The notes: generated by a model not told the origin, from the letters alone. A stretch of DNA of 64,000 nucleotides from Sansalvadorimonas sp965243775 (GCA_965243775.1 CBDEWF010000053.1:1-64000), one strand, 5' to 3'. Counted from the stretch's first letter, positions 9,131 through 18,083 are shown. Numbers and translations are program-made.

Positions 9131-9688
9131 ATGGTGCAGGAAAACGCGGTACAGGCAGATAACCTGGTGTGGCTCGATCTGGAAATGACGGGTCTGGACC
9201 CACGGTCTGATCGCATTCTGGAAGTCGCTACCATCGTAACTGATGTCGATCTTAATATTCTGGCAGAAGGTCCGGTTATTGCCGTCCATCAGCCGGATTC
9301 CGTACTTGACGCAATGAATGAGTGGTGCGTGGAAACCCACGGCAAGAATGGCCTGACCGAGCGAGTTCGTCAGAGTAAGATCAGTGAAGCCGAAGCTGAG
9401 AAAATGACCATCGATTTTCTTAAGCAGTATATTGAACCGGGCAAATCACCCATGTGTGGTAATACCATCGGGCAGGATCGCCGCTTCCTCTTTAACTACA
9501 TGATGGATCTGCATGACTTTTTCCACTATCGCAATATCGATGTCAGCACCTTGAAGGAGCTGGCCCGTCGTTGGAAGCCTGATTTGCTGAATGGCCTGAC
9601 CAAGGAAGGATCCCACAAGGCTATTGAAGATATCCGCGACTCGATTGATGAAATGAAATACTACCGGGAGCATTTCATCCAGCTGTAA
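9131..9688 (+). CDS. orn: Oligoribonuclease
   Basis: DEDDh 3'-5' exonuclease that degrades 2-5 nucleotide RNAs and linear diguanylate (pGpG). Motif ExoI is WLDLEMTGLDP, with the D and E metal ligands; ExoII lies around TIGQDRRFLFNYM; ExoIII is EGSHKAIEDIRDSI, containing the DEDDh histidine. The length of 185 and the MVQENAVQADNLVWLDLE start are normal. It is followed by a GC-rich hairpin. Confidence 0.97.
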   Translation: MVQENAVQADNLVWLDLEMTGLDPRSDRILEVATIVTDVDLNILAEGPVIAVHQPDSVLDAMNEWCVETHGKNGLTERVRQSKISEAEAEKMTIDFLKQYIEPGKSPMCGNTIGQDRRFLFNYMMDLHDFFHYRNIDVSTLKELARRWKPDLLNGLTKEGSHKAIEDIRDSIDEMKYYREHFIQL

Positions 9689-9694
9689 TGAATC

Positions 9695-9719
9695 AAAGGC
9701 CGGAACCCCGGCCCTTTCG
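9695..9719 (+). terminator. Intrinsic terminator of orn
   Basis: GC-rich hairpin AAAGGCCGG / CCGGCC(C)TTT with an AACC loop and one bulged C, 7 bases after the orn stop. A short T-stretch ends the right arm. From 9720 to 9944 I see no supportable gene. Confidence 0.6.
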
Positions 9720-9944
9720 ATTACTACATCTAATCCAGAGATTCACTTTCTACTCAGGCTGCTTGATTACTGGAACCCACTTCACTAATACAAAAACTCC
9801 ACTGCGTTCTACTTTTAATTTTACTCTCTTTGTTTTTGCGGTGTATCTGGTGGCTTCAGTGGCCAGTTTTCAATCAGACTTCTGAGTAGTACGAGTTGCC
9901 TATTCGGCCGCTCGACTCTTGGCATCAGCCAGGTATATTTTCAT

Positions 9945-10247
9945 TCAGTGATTCGCTGGGGGTTCTAACGCTGGGCTTGCTAAACCACTTTTGCCGGAGC
10001 CACTCGGCGTGGCAACGTAGATCGCTGCCAGCATATAGGCTTGAACATCACCTTGCAGGCGTTCAGCCACAAAGTTTCTCAACTACTCGAACTTCTTCTG
10101 GTCAGCTCCTGAAGCTTGAGTATTCTGTTTTTCAAAAAGATAAGAATTAAATGACTCAATTACCTCTTTCATATCCCGTTCTATATCTTCAGGGCAGACA
10201 TCCATTTGGCGCAAAACCTGCTCTTTTACCGTGTTCCTATCACCCAT
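9945..10247 (-). pseudogene. Reading frame interrupted by one TAG stop
   Basis: From ATG at 10247 a 54-codon frame (MGDRNTVKEQVLRQMD ... SGADQKKFE) ends at TAG (10083-10085), but the same frame continues without shift for 46 more codons (LRNFVAERLQGDVQAYMLAA ... SGSGKSGLA) to TGA at 9945. The downstream part has protein-like composition. I do not recognise the product. It borders an IS982 relic, so the simplest view is a decaying gene with a nonsense mutation. A short real gene ending at 10083 is also possible. Confidence 0.35.
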
Positions 10248-10281
10248 GACCTGACTGAGATGAATAACGTGAGTTCGACTC

Positions 10282-10919
10282 TTAAACCTCCATGGGGAAA
10301 TCTCCGGCAAGCTGATCCACATCTATATGTGGCTTGAGCGGTTGTCGAGTGTAAGCAATAAGCCCGGCAATCAGGTTAACTGAAAAATTAAAGGGGGAGC
10401 GGTGTCGGGTATGCTCGATTTGGGAAATATTCTTCAGCTGATCATTCACACTTTCACTGATGACCCGCTTGCGGAGCATAACCCTGTCGAACGCCCTGAG
10501 AAGCTTGGGCTTCATGTTTCTTCGGGCTTTGTTTACTAGATTCAGACCCAGACCTGCCAGGCTTCCGACCAGGTTCTGGGATATATATATCTTATCTCCA
10601 TAGAGCCAGCCAGTGAGGTTGCTAACCAGATCAGGTACAGGTTTACGGTCATCGACATTCCCTGGAGTCAAACAAAACGAGAGTAACTCTCCCAAGTGAT
10701 TGACGATCCGGTGATTGTCACAAACAACGATAGGTGTTGAGCCAACAAGCGAGAGACCTGTTGGTTGCCCAAGACACTGGGTTTTGAGGAAAACAGTCAA
10801 AGGGATAAGTGCAGCACTCATAAGCTCTACGAAACGGTTGTAAGAAACCAGATTCGGAAAGGCCGATCGATAGTGAGGCAAAACATGTTTGAGATAGAAG
10901 TGTTTAAAGTTTCTGTACG
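10282..10919 (-). pseudogene. IS982-family transposase, deleted and interrupted by IS1
   Basis: Clear IS982 blocks remain: FPNLVSYNRFVELM, FLKTQCLGQPTG, LLSFCLTPGNVDDRKPVP, LYGDKIYISQNLVG and QLKNISQIEHTRHRSPFNF. Between VCDNHRI and GELLSFCLT the usual stretch of about 30 residues is missing, removing part of the catalytic core. The N-terminal part is cut off at about 10920, where an IS1 copy begins; the open frame there reads a few IS1-derived residues. No matching IS982 half is found on the other side of the IS1, so sequence has been lost after insertion. Confidence 0.8.
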
Positions 10920-10928
10920 GGTCATGCT

Positions 10929-11360
10929 TCAAACAGGTTGATACCACATTCTTGAGATGAACTCGCCAATGACCTTGTCGTGCAATTCTTCCGAGCGAGA
11001 GAAGCAGATTGTTCTGCGAGTTAACCGTTTGAGTCGCGTTCGAAGTGTTAGGTTGGTTCTCTCGATGCTCTGTGTCAGCTTCTTGCTGATAACATGGATA
11101 CTCTCTGGCAGCTCTGAACCATAGGGCTTCCAGTCATCAGTACAGTAAAACTTGAACTTGTAAGGCTTTACCAACTTTATCAGCTTCTTCAGGGTTTTCT
11201 TTGTTCTGCGGCCGAAGACATGGGCAATGACCCTCTGGTAGCGGGGTTCCCATGCGTAGAACAGCCAACGCTGATTCTTTTTGTTGCCAACATAGGACCA
11301 TTGCTCATCCATCTGGCAGATCAGTACCAAATCTTCATTATCAAAGGGAAGTGGTGTCAC
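10929..11360 (-). CDS. insB: IS1 transposase catalytic part (InsB)
   Basis: 143-codon frame with the IS1 DDE core: CQMDEQWSYVGNKKNQRW, then YCTDDWKPYG, then SIERTNLTLR and FSRSEELHDKVIG. The codons before MDEQW have no convincing independent start; the frame is expected to be reached from insA by a -1 shift at an A6 run. Intact apart from that dependence. Confidence 0.85.
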   Translation of the reverse strand: MTPLPFDNEDLVLICQMDEQWSYVGNKKNQRWLFYAWEPRYQRVIAHVFGRRTKKTLKKLIKLVKPYKFKFYCTDDWKPYGSELPESIHVISKKLTQSIERTNLTLRTRLKRLTRRTICFSRSEELHDKVIGEFISRMWYQPV

Positions 11361-11632
11361 CTGCGGCGGGGCAAATTTTTTAGATGTCTGATGACTGTAG
11401 TGGGGCTAATTTTCAGGACTCGCCCCGTATCTCTGACTCCAGACCCGTTCATAGCCATATCCACTATGCGCTCATGGGTACCGGGCTTGTTGGCGTTGTA
11501 GATGAATTCGAGCTGGAAGCTGCGTTTGCAGTTCCGACACAGGTAGCGCTGTATGCCTGATGGAGCTTTACCATTTCTCACAACGCCATCAGTGGTATCA
11601 CAGTGAACGCAGACAACTTTTACAACAGCCAT
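11357..11632 (-). CDS. insA: IS1 InsA zinc-finger/HTH protein
   Basis: 91 residues with a zinc-binding N-terminus (CVHCDTTD ... CRNCKRSF) and a helix-turn-helix (MAMNGSGVRDTGRVLKIS). It ends just after HLKNLPRRR. Known IS1 biology: InsA alone represses, and the InsAB fusion is the transposase. The frame overlaps insB by 4 bases. Confidence 0.85.
   Translation of the reverse strand: MAVVKVVCVHCDTTDGVVRNGKAPSGIQRYLCRNCKRSFQLEFIYNANKPGTHERIVDMAMNGSGVRDTGRVLKISPTTVIRHLKNLPRRR
11376..11381 (-). other. Candidate programmed -1 frameshift site (A6)
   Basis: On the coding strand the insA end reads CTAAAAAATTTG. A -1 shift on the A6 run joins insA at HLK to the insB frame (KFAPPQVTPLPFDNEDL), giving one InsAB protein. 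This matches the known A6C slippery mechanism of IS1. Confidence 0.7.
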
Positions 11633-11706
11633 AGGAAAATGAGCAGAATATCAGCAAATTTTGCTCATCAAACATACGGAATCAACGCATTCGGTTCATG
11701 ACCAGA

Positions 11707-12798
11707 TCAGGCCATGTGTTGAATGCAAGTTGATCGGGCGTGTTGCTCCAAAGCCCAGCGCACATGCTCCTGCACTATCTCGGATGGATAGTCCTGCCGG
11801 GTCTTAAGAGCATTTATCACTTTCTCTGAGGAAGGGGCATTTCCCAAGCCAACGGCTAGATTCCGTAGCCAGCCTTCAAACCCGGTGCGTCGAATAGGTG
11901 AACCAGCAGTGCGCTCCAGAAAATCTTCTTCTGACCACATAAACAGATCAGCCAGCTCTGAGGAATCCAGTTTATGGCGTGGTAAGAAGTCTGTTTCGCT
12001 GGTGGATTTCGAAAATTTGTTCCAGGGACAGATGATCTGGCAGTCATCACAGCCAAATACCCGGTTACCAATGGGTTTGCGAAACTCTTCCGGAATTGAC
12101 CCTTTCAGCTCAATAGTGAGATAAGAGATGCAGCGCCGGGCATCCAGCTGATGTGGAGCCACAATGGCATCCGTGGGGCAGATTTCGGCACAGGCAAAAC
12201 ATTTGCCACAGTGGCTGGTGGCCTGGGGCTGATCAACCGGCAGTGGCAGATCGGTAAACAGCTCTCCCAGAAAAAACCAGGAGCCGGCCTTACTGTTCAA
12301 TAGCAGGGTATTCTTGCCGATCCAGCCCAGTCCGGCTTTTTCTGCCAGAGCTTTTTCCAGAATAGGGGCACTGTCAACAAAGGCCCGGTACCCGAAACGG
12401 CCCACCTGTTCTTCAATGCGCTTACCGAGGTGAGTCAGACGTTTGCGAATCAGCTTATGGTAATCCCTGCCCAGGGAGTAACGGGACACATAAGCTTTTT
12501 CTGGTTGCTTCAGAATTTTCACTGCCTGGGTATCCCCGGGAAGGTAATCCATCCGTACAGAGATAACCCGCAGTGTGCCTGGTACCAGCTCGCCCGGGCG
12601 AGAGCGTTTGTTACCATGGCTGGCCATGTATTCCATTTCTCCGTGATAATTCCGTGCCAGCCAGTTCTTCAGATGTTGTTCGTGATCGCCCAGGTCAATA
12701 TGACAGATACCGGCATCCTGAAAACCAAGTTCTCTGGCCCAGAGCTTGATATCTGTCGCCAGTTTACCTAAATCGGATTCGCTAAGCTCTGGCATCAT
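11707..12798 (-). CDS. queG: Epoxyqueuosine reductase QueG
   Basis: Cobalamin- and iron-sulfur-dependent enzyme that performs the last step of queuosine synthesis on tRNA. Two 4Fe-4S binding motifs are present: CGKCFACAEICPTDAI and CDDCQIICPWNKF. The N-terminal catalytic domain contains DSAPILEKALAEKAGLGWIG, with the family aspartate. A C-terminal HEAT-like segment follows (LRNLAVGLGN ... VRWALEQH). The chosen start is the first of two ATGs at 12798 (MMPELSESDLGKLA); the longer frame would overlap the divergent nnr start region. It is divergent from nnr, as in many gammaproteobacteria. An IS1 ends 3 bases downstream but the protein is complete. Confidence 0.95.
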   Translation of the reverse strand: MMPELSESDLGKLATDIKLWARELGFQDAGICHIDLGDHEQHLKNWLARNYHGEMEYMASHGNKRSRPGELVPGTLRVISVRMDYLPGDTQAVKILKQPEKAYVSRYSLGRDYHKLIRKRLTHLGKRIEEQVGRFGYRAFVDSAPILEKALAEKAGLGWIGKNTLLLNSKAGSWFFLGELFTDLPLPVDQPQATSHCGKCFACAEICPTDAIVAPHQLDARRCISYLTIELKGSIPEEFRKPIGNRVFGCDDCQIICPWNKFSKSTSETDFLPRHKLDSSELADLFMWSEEDFLERTAGSPIRRTGFEGWLRNLAVGLGNAPSSEKVINALKTRQDYPSEIVQEHVRWALEQHARSTCIQHMA

Positions 12799-12926
12799 AG
12801 TGGGTGTGGTAGAAAGTGATTCAGTCACGTGTTGGGTAAGGAATTTACAGGATATAATGCGGATCAAAGGTGTTGCTAATGTTGTTAACAGCACCTGCCA
12901 GTATAAACAGTTTTCGGGGAACGCCT

Positions 12927-14441
12927 ATGGGCGGCAGTTTATCACATTCACTTTATACCGCTGAACAGGTTCGCAGGCTTGATGCTGAGGCCATTAATAA
13001 CCATCGGATACCCGGTATTGAGCTGATGAAGCGTGCCGGGCAGGCGGCTTTTGATGCGGCCCTGAAGAACTGGCCGGCTCTGGGCCAGGGGGGGGCCCTG
13101 CAGATTTTCTGTGGTGCCGGTAATAATGCCGGAGATGGGTACATCATTGCAGCCCTTGCCCGGCGCCGTTATATCCCGGTACGGGTAATAGCCCTGCGTG
13201 ACCCTGAGCTTCTGAGAGGGGATGCTCGTAAAGCCTGGGAGTGGTTTAAGGAATTGGGTGGACATCATGAACTGTGGTCTTCTGATATTGAAGTCGGTGG
13301 TACGCTACTGGTTGATGCCCTGCTGGGTACTGGTCTGAACGGTGAGGTGTCTGGTGATTATGCTGATGTTATTGAGCTGATCAACCAGTCTGGTAAACCA
13401 GTGCTGGCAGTTGATATTCCCTCCGGGCTTTCTGCCGATACTGGTGCTGAGCTGGGTATTGCTGTCCGGGCTGATGTGACAGTGACATTTATTGGCCTGA
13501 AGCAGGGGCTTTACACCTGTACAGGTCCGTGCTGCTGTGGCCAGGTGATTTTCTCCCGCCTGAAAGTACCCGAGGGGGTTTATAAATCCCAGAAACCTTC
13601 TGTTACCCTTTTATGCGAGCAGGAACTCTCCACCAATGTTCACCCCCGTAAACGGGATGCTCATAAAGGTGACCATGGTCATCTGCTGGTTGTTGGTGGT
13701 GATCACGGTATGGGAGGTGCGGCCCTGATGACGACCGAAGCCGCCATGCGTTGTGGTGTTGGTCTGGTGACTCTGGCAACCCGTCCGGAACATGTCATAG
13801 CTTCCCTTGTTCGCCGGCCTGAGGTGATGGCAAGAGGAATCTCTGAGCCTGAAGAGCTGCTTCCGCTGCTTGATGGCAAAACAGCTGTTGTTGTTGGGCC
13901 AGGACTTGGTCAGGATTTCTGGGGTAAAGAGCTTCTTAAGGTGGTTCTGTCTTCGGATATTCCTCTGCTTTTGGATGCGGATGCCCTGAATCTGGTTTCT
14001 CTGCACCCTGAGCTGTTTTCTCCCCGTAAAAAATGTGTAATAACTCCCCACCCGGGAGAGGCAGGACGGCTGCTCAAGCAGTCTGTCGCTGAAATTTCCA
14101 GTGACCGTTTTATGGCAGTGAAATCTATGCAGGTTCTATGTGGTGGTGTCGCTGTTCTCAAAGGTGCAGGCACTCTAATCCAAGGGGCCAAGAAAACCAG
14201 CCTCTGCAGTGCCGGTAACCCGGGCATGGGAGTGGCTGGCATGGGGGATGTTCTCAGCGGTGTTATCGGAGGGTTGATGGCCCAGGGACACTCCCCGGAA
14301 GTTGCTGCCAGCCTTGGAGTATGGCTGCATGCCTGTGCTGGTGATGCCTGTGCTCAATCCGGGGGGGAACGAGGAATAGCGGCGACCGATCTTATCCCCG
14401 TTATTCGACAGAAATTAAATGCTCTGACCGGGCAAGGTTAG
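12927..14441 (+). CDS. nnr: Bifunctional NAD(P)H-hydrate repair enzyme Nnr
   Basis: Repairs hydrated NADH and NADPH. The N-terminal YjeF_N epimerase domain (residues about 1-215) carries FCGAGNNAGDGY and DALLGTGLNG. The C-terminal ADP-dependent dehydratase domain has HKGDHGHLLVVGG, GPGLGQ, LDADALN and the phosphate-binding GMGVAGMGDVLSGVIGG. The start at 12927 (MGGSLSHSLYTAEQVRRLD) has a GGGGA ribosome-binding site; the longer frame is unlikely. First gene of the plus-strand run nnr-tsaE-amiB-miaA-hfq. Confidence 0.95.
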   Translation: MGGSLSHSLYTAEQVRRLDAEAINNHRIPGIELMKRAGQAAFDAALKNWPALGQGGALQIFCGAGNNAGDGYIIAALARRRYIPVRVIALRDPELLRGDARKAWEWFKELGGHHELWSSDIEVGGTLLVDALLGTGLNGEVSGDYADVIELINQSGKPVLAVDIPSGLSADTGAELGIAVRADVTVTFIGLKQGLYTCTGPCCCGQVIFSRLKVPEGVYKSQKPSVTLLCEQELSTNVHPRKRDAHKGDHGHLLVVGGDHGMGGAALMTTEAAMRCGVGLVTLATRPEHVIASLVRRPEVMARGISEPEELLPLLDGKTAVVVGPGLGQDFWGKELLKVVLSSDIPLLLDADALNLVSLHPELFSPRKKCVITPHPGEAGRLLKQSVAEISSDRFMAVKSMQVLCGGVAVLKGAGTLIQGAKKTSLCSAGNPGMGVAGMGDVLSGVIGGLMAQGHSPEVAASLGVWLHACAGDACAQSGGERGIAATDLIPVIRQKLNALTGQG

Positions 14442-14466
14442 AGGGCTTGAAGATTGCAGAAGAGAT

Positions 14467-14934
14467 ATGTCTGAACACGTTGAAGTTGAACTGGCTGGAG
14501 AAGAGAGCATGGTGGCTTTTGGTCGCCGTATTGCTGAAGCCAGCAAGGGCTGGGGGATTATCTACCTTGAAGGTGACCTGGGAGCAGGTAAAACAACACT
14601 GAGTCGTGGAATACTACGTGGGTTTGGCCATGAAGGGGCGGTGAAAAGTCCGACTTACACTCTGGTCGAGCCTTATGAGATGGAAGACAGCAATGTCTAC
14701 CACTTTGACCTGTACCGTCTGGGAGACCCGGAAGAGCTGGATTTCCTCGGTGTACGGGAATATTTTGGCCCTCATGCACTGTGCCTTGTGGAATGGCCTG
14801 TGCGTGGTAAAGGGTTTCTGCCAGCTGCAGATATTGAAATCAGAATTTCCTACCAGCCTGAGAGTCGGGTTGTATGGGTTGAGCCGCTCAGCGAACATGG
14901 GCAGACTATTTGCTCGAATCTGTTGCAGGGATGA
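14467..14934 (+). CDS. tsaE: tRNA t6A synthesis ATPase TsaE
   Basis: ATPase subunit of the TsaBDE complex that makes threonylcarbamoyl-adenosine at position 37 of ANN-decoding tRNAs. Walker A is GDLGAGKTTLSRG; downstream VKSPTYTLVEPY and the Walker B-like HFDLYRLGDPEEL match the family. 155 residues. It lies 25 bp after nnr and 14 bp before amiB. Confidence 0.95.
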   Translation: MSEHVEVELAGEESMVAFGRRIAEASKGWGIIYLEGDLGAGKTTLSRGILRGFGHEGAVKSPTYTLVEPYEMEDSNVYHFDLYRLGDPEELDFLGVREYFGPHALCLVEWPVRGKGFLPAADIEIRISYQPESRVVWVEPLSEHGQTICSNLLQG

Positions 14935-14948
14935 TAACGGGGTAACCA

Positions 14949-16316
14949 GTGGCGCAGGAACCAAATCTGTCAAAGCTTTCGAGGCGGCGGTTTAATAAAC
15001 TGGCCTCGGTTCTGGTGGCCTCCCTGGTTTTACCCGGGGCTGCTACTGCTCTTGCAGCGGGTGCTGCGGTCAAAGGGGCCCGTCTCTGGCGTTCACCAGA
15101 AAAAACCCGTCTGGTTCTTGATTTAAGCCAGTCTGTTAATCACAAGATCTTTCCCCTGACCAATCCACATCGTCTAGTGATTGATGTTGATGGTACCCGC
15201 CTGCCTGGCTCTCTAGATGGCCTGACTCTGGGAAAAACCCCGATCAAGAAAATTCGCTGGGCAATGCAGAAGAACAATGATCTGCGTATTGTCCTGGATC
15301 TGCACGAGGCAATAACCCCCCGCAGCTTTGCTCTCAAACCCAACGAGACATACGGGCACCGCTTGGTTATTGACCTGTTTGACAAGAAGGCTGCTGCCCA
15401 GACCAGCAAACCGGCTCAGCCTTCGGCCACTAATCGTAATATCATAGTGGCTATTGATGCTGGTCATGGTGGGGAAGACCCAGGTGCTGTCGGTCATCGG
15501 GGAGCCCGTGAAAAAGATGTTGTTCTGGCTATCGCTAAAGAGGTGGCGGCCCTGTTTCGCAAGGAGGAGGGTTTTGAACCTGTTCTGATCCGCTCCGGGG
15601 ATTATTACATCTCTCTGCGGGGACGAACCAGGAAAGCCCGTCAGAGTAATGCTGATGTGTTTGTATCCATTCATGCCGATGCCTATCGCCGTAAGAGTGC
15701 CAGTGGGGCATCTGTATTCACACTTTCTCAAAGAGGCGCCTCTTCCGAGACAGCCCGTTGGCTGGCCAACAAGGAAAACAGCTCAGACCTGATTGGAGGT
15801 GAGGATGGTGTCAGCATCGGTGATAAGGACGATATTCTGGCTGGAGTCTTGCTGGATCTGTCCATGACCGACAGCCAGGCCCGCAGTGAAAGAATCGGCA
15901 AACAGGTTCTGACTCAGTTGGGCCGGGTTAACAGGCTCCATAAGAAAAAAGTGGAGCAGGCGGCTTTTGCGGTACTGAAATCACCTGATATTCCTTCCAT
16001 CCTGGTAGAAACAGGTTTTATCTCCAATCCTACTGAAGCTAGCAGGTTGGTGACACGTTCCCATCAGCGCAGGATTGCCCGTTCAGTTTTTAATGGAGTC
16101 AGGGATTTTTTTCTGAAACAGCCCCCGGCAGGAACGCTGATTGCGTCCCGGAAAAACGGCCGCTTCCAGGTTGCCCGTACCTACCGGGTGAAAAGCGGTG
16201 ACACTCTGAGTGGCATTGCCAGTCGCCATAATACCAGCCTGCAAAACCTGCTGGCGGCCAATAGTCTGAATATCAATGCTACCCTGCGTGTTGGGCAGGT
16301 GTTGAGAATCCCATAG
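14949..16316 (+). CDS. amiB: N-acetylmuramoyl-L-alanine amidase AmiB, Tat-type signal
   Basis: Periplasmic zinc amidase that splits septal peptidoglycan at division. The GTG start at 14949 yields an N-terminus with a twin-arginine motif (SRRRFNK) before a hydrophobic stretch, predicting Tat export. Domains in order: AMIN (about 40-130), Amidase_3 (about 165-385) with zinc ligands in AIDAGHGGEDPGAVG, SIHADA and the catalytic-glutamate segment LVETGFISNP, and a C-terminal LysM (about 410-455, YRVKSGDTLSGIASRHNTS). E. coli AmiB has a Sec signal, so the Tat motif is notable. The next gene should be mutL by synteny but is miaA. Confidence 0.93.
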   Translation: MAQEPNLSKLSRRRFNKLASVLVASLVLPGAATALAAGAAVKGARLWRSPEKTRLVLDLSQSVNHKIFPLTNPHRLVIDVDGTRLPGSLDGLTLGKTPIKKIRWAMQKNNDLRIVLDLHEAITPRSFALKPNETYGHRLVIDLFDKKAAAQTSKPAQPSATNRNIIVAIDAGHGGEDPGAVGHRGAREKDVVLAIAKEVAALFRKEEGFEPVLIRSGDYYISLRGRTRKARQSNADVFVSIHADAYRRKSASGASVFTLSQRGASSETARWLANKENSSDLIGGEDGVSIGDKDDILAGVLLDLSMTDSQARSERIGKQVLTQLGRVNRLHKKKVEQAAFAVLKSPDIPSILVETGFISNPTEASRLVTRSHQRRIARSVFNGVRDFFLKQPPAGTLIASRKNGRFQVARTYRVKSGDTLSGIASRHNTSLQNLLAANSLNINATLRVGQVLRIP

Positions 16317-16433
16317 ATAACGGCTAATTCAAGTACTTTCCCTATGAATTTTGTGATTTCCATCATTTTCTCGGGAGTTGTGCTTGGTTAGAATCCCCCG
16401 CCCTGTGCATACCCGTTTAATAATTACAGGTGA

Positions 16434-17375
16434 TTGGTGACCAACCCCTTTCCTCCCTCTATTTTCCTGATGGGGCCGACAGCGTCCGGCAAGACTGATC
16501 TTGCTGTTGCGCTGCATGAACATCTGCCCTGTGAGCTGATCAGTGTAGATTCAGCTCTGGTCTATCGGGGAATGGATATTGGTACTGCCAAGCCTGATAC
16601 TGAGACTCTGGCCCGAGCACCTCATCGGTTGATTGATATTCGGGATCCGGCAGAACCCTATTCGGCTGCCGAGTTTTGCGAAGATGCCCTGAGGGAGATG
16701 GATGAGATCTCTTCCCAAGGGAAGATCCCTCTGCTGGTGGGTGGCACCATGCTGTACTTTAAATCATTGCGTGATGGTATGGCAGAGCTGCCGGCTGCAG
16801 ACGAAACCGTGCGTCAGGCAATACTGGATCAGGCAGAAGCCGAAGGCTGGCCTGCTGTTCATGCAAGGCTGGCAGCTATCGATCCTGTTTCTGCCGCCCG
16901 TATTCATCCAACAGACCCACAGCGATTACAGCGGGCGCTGGAAGTTTATCTGGTCAGTGGACGTACAATGACTGAACTGCGAGCAGAGCAGACACGAAGG
17001 AAGTTACCCTATCGTATTTTAAGCCTCGCAGTGGCACCACAGGAGCGCAGTGTTCTTCATGAAAGGATTGCCCGACGTTTTCATATGATGCTGGATGCGG
17101 GCTTTATTGATGAGGTTGAGAAATTATATGCCCGGGATGATTTGCATCCGGGGCTGCCATCCATCCGTAGTGTAGGGTATAGACAGACGTGGAGTTACCT
17201 GGATGGGGAACTTTCCCGGGATGAGATGGTCAATAAAGGGATCATAGCCACAAGACAGTTGGCAAAGCGGCAGTTTACCTGGCTGCGTAGCTGGGAAGAG
17301 CTTTTCTGGCATGACAGCCTGTCCGATAGCCTGATCAGTTCGGCTATTGAGCAGGTAAAGCGTTGGCTGGATTGA
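16434..17375 (+). CDS. miaA: tRNA dimethylallyltransferase MiaA
   Basis: Adds the isopentenyl group to A37 of tRNAs reading UNN codons. P-loop GPTASGKTDLAV; DSALVYRGMDIGTAKP and PHRLIDIRDP are the substrate and tRNA-binding blocks. 313 residues. The start is TTG at 16434 or GTG at 16437 (no ATG fits), after ACAGGTGA. It is followed by hfq, the usual order. No mutL separates it from amiB. Confidence 0.95.
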   Translation: MVTNPFPPSIFLMGPTASGKTDLAVALHEHLPCELISVDSALVYRGMDIGTAKPDTETLARAPHRLIDIRDPAEPYSAAEFCEDALREMDEISSQGKIPLLVGGTMLYFKSLRDGMAELPAADETVRQAILDQAEAEGWPAVHARLAAIDPVSAARIHPTDPQRLQRALEVYLVSGRTMTELRAEQTRRKLPYRILSLAVAPQERSVLHERIARRFHMMLDAGFIDEVEKLYARDDLHPGLPSIRSVGYRQTWSYLDGELSRDEMVNKGIIATRQLAKRQFTWLRSWEELFWHDSLSDSLISSAIEQVKRWLD

Positions 17376-17714
17376 GTGAGAATCTTCGGCAGCAGGCCTG
17401 AATAACAGTTATTCGGCTATTTATGCAGCCATAAGTGAAGAGGTGTATTTTTCATCGCTATAAGAGGCGGAAAATACATCACAGATGGCAAAAAGCTCAG
17501 AAGCAGAACAAGGGATAAATTGGATCTTTCGTACTGCTAGCTAATATTACCTATTGAAGGTGTATAGGCGCTGACTTAAGGTGCTCGGTTTCAGGCTGTA
17601 TACAGATTAAACAATTGGCTGTCTGCATTTGCAGTATCTGCTAACCTGTTATCCGTTCCAAGCCGGACCTGAGCCCAGGCTTTTTATAATTCGACAAATA
17701 AAAGGAGTACGGTA
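17376..17714. other. Non-coding region upstream of hfq
   Basis: 339 bp without a supportable gene. It should contain the hfq promoter. The only candidate I noted is TATAAT in TTTTTATAATTCG shortly before the gene, but no convincing -35 box stands 16-18 bp before it. An AAAGGAG ribosome-binding site precedes the hfq ATG. Confidence 0.4.
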
Positions 17715-17972
17715 ATGTCAAAAGGGCATTCCCTACAAGACCCTTATCTGAACGTTCTGCGCAAAGAGCGTGTTCCAGTGTCCATTTACCTGGTAAACGG
17801 AATCAAGCTTCAGGGCCAGATTGAGTCCTTTGACCAGTTTGTTATCCTTCTGAAAAACACCGTAAGCCAGATGGTTTACAAGCATGCAGTTTCCACTGTT
17901 GTTCCTGGTCGTCCTGTGCGCCTGCCTATGCCTAACCAGGGTGAAGGCGAAGAGATGCCTCATCAGGAGTAA
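17715..17972 (+). CDS. hfq: RNA chaperone Hfq
   Basis: 85-residue Sm-like hexamer-forming RNA chaperone that pairs small RNAs with mRNAs. Sm1 is visible as VPVSIYLVNGIKLQGQIESF and Sm2 as the YKHAVSTVVP segment. The distal-face and proximal-face residues (QDPYLN, KH) are present. The C-terminal tail is short (PNQGEGEEMPHQE). A strong terminator follows at 18051, separating it from hflX. Confidence 0.97.
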   Translation: MSKGHSLQDPYLNVLRKERVPVSIYLVNGIKLQGQIESFDQFVILLKNTVSQMVYKHAVSTVVPGRPVRLPMPNQGEGEEMPHQE

Positions 17973-18050
17973 CGGTACCAGCCTGATGCTTGGCTCCGGT
18001 AGTGCTACTGGTGGCGGGGAACAGGTTTATGGAGCCGTTGCCTGCTAAAA

Positions 18051-18083
18051 AAAGAGCCGGATTCTGGAAGAGTCCGGCTCTTT
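18051..18083 (+). terminator. Strong intrinsic terminator after hfq
   Basis: Perfect 11-bp stem AAAGAGCCGGA / TCCGGCTCTTT with an 11-base loop, flanked by an A-run on the left and TTT on the right. It should end hfq transcripts and implies a separate promoter for hflX. Confidence 0.85.

Larger units (their letters stand above)
10920..11703 (-). mobile_element. IS1-family element, two-frame type, inserted in IS982
   Basis: A 784-bp element with imperfect terminal inverted repeats of about 27 bp, both starting GGTCATG and sharing GTTGAT near their inner ends. It contains insA and insB in different frames, unlike the single-frame IS1 at 118-987. The flanks (ttctgtacg on the left, agatcaggc on the right) show no target duplication, so a deletion or recombination has removed one original border. 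Its right end lies 3 bases from the queG stop codon. Confidence 0.8.

Noticed and set aside
9688..9885. 65-codon frame after orn
   Set aside because: It overlaps the orn terminator and has no ribosome-binding site or recognisable features.
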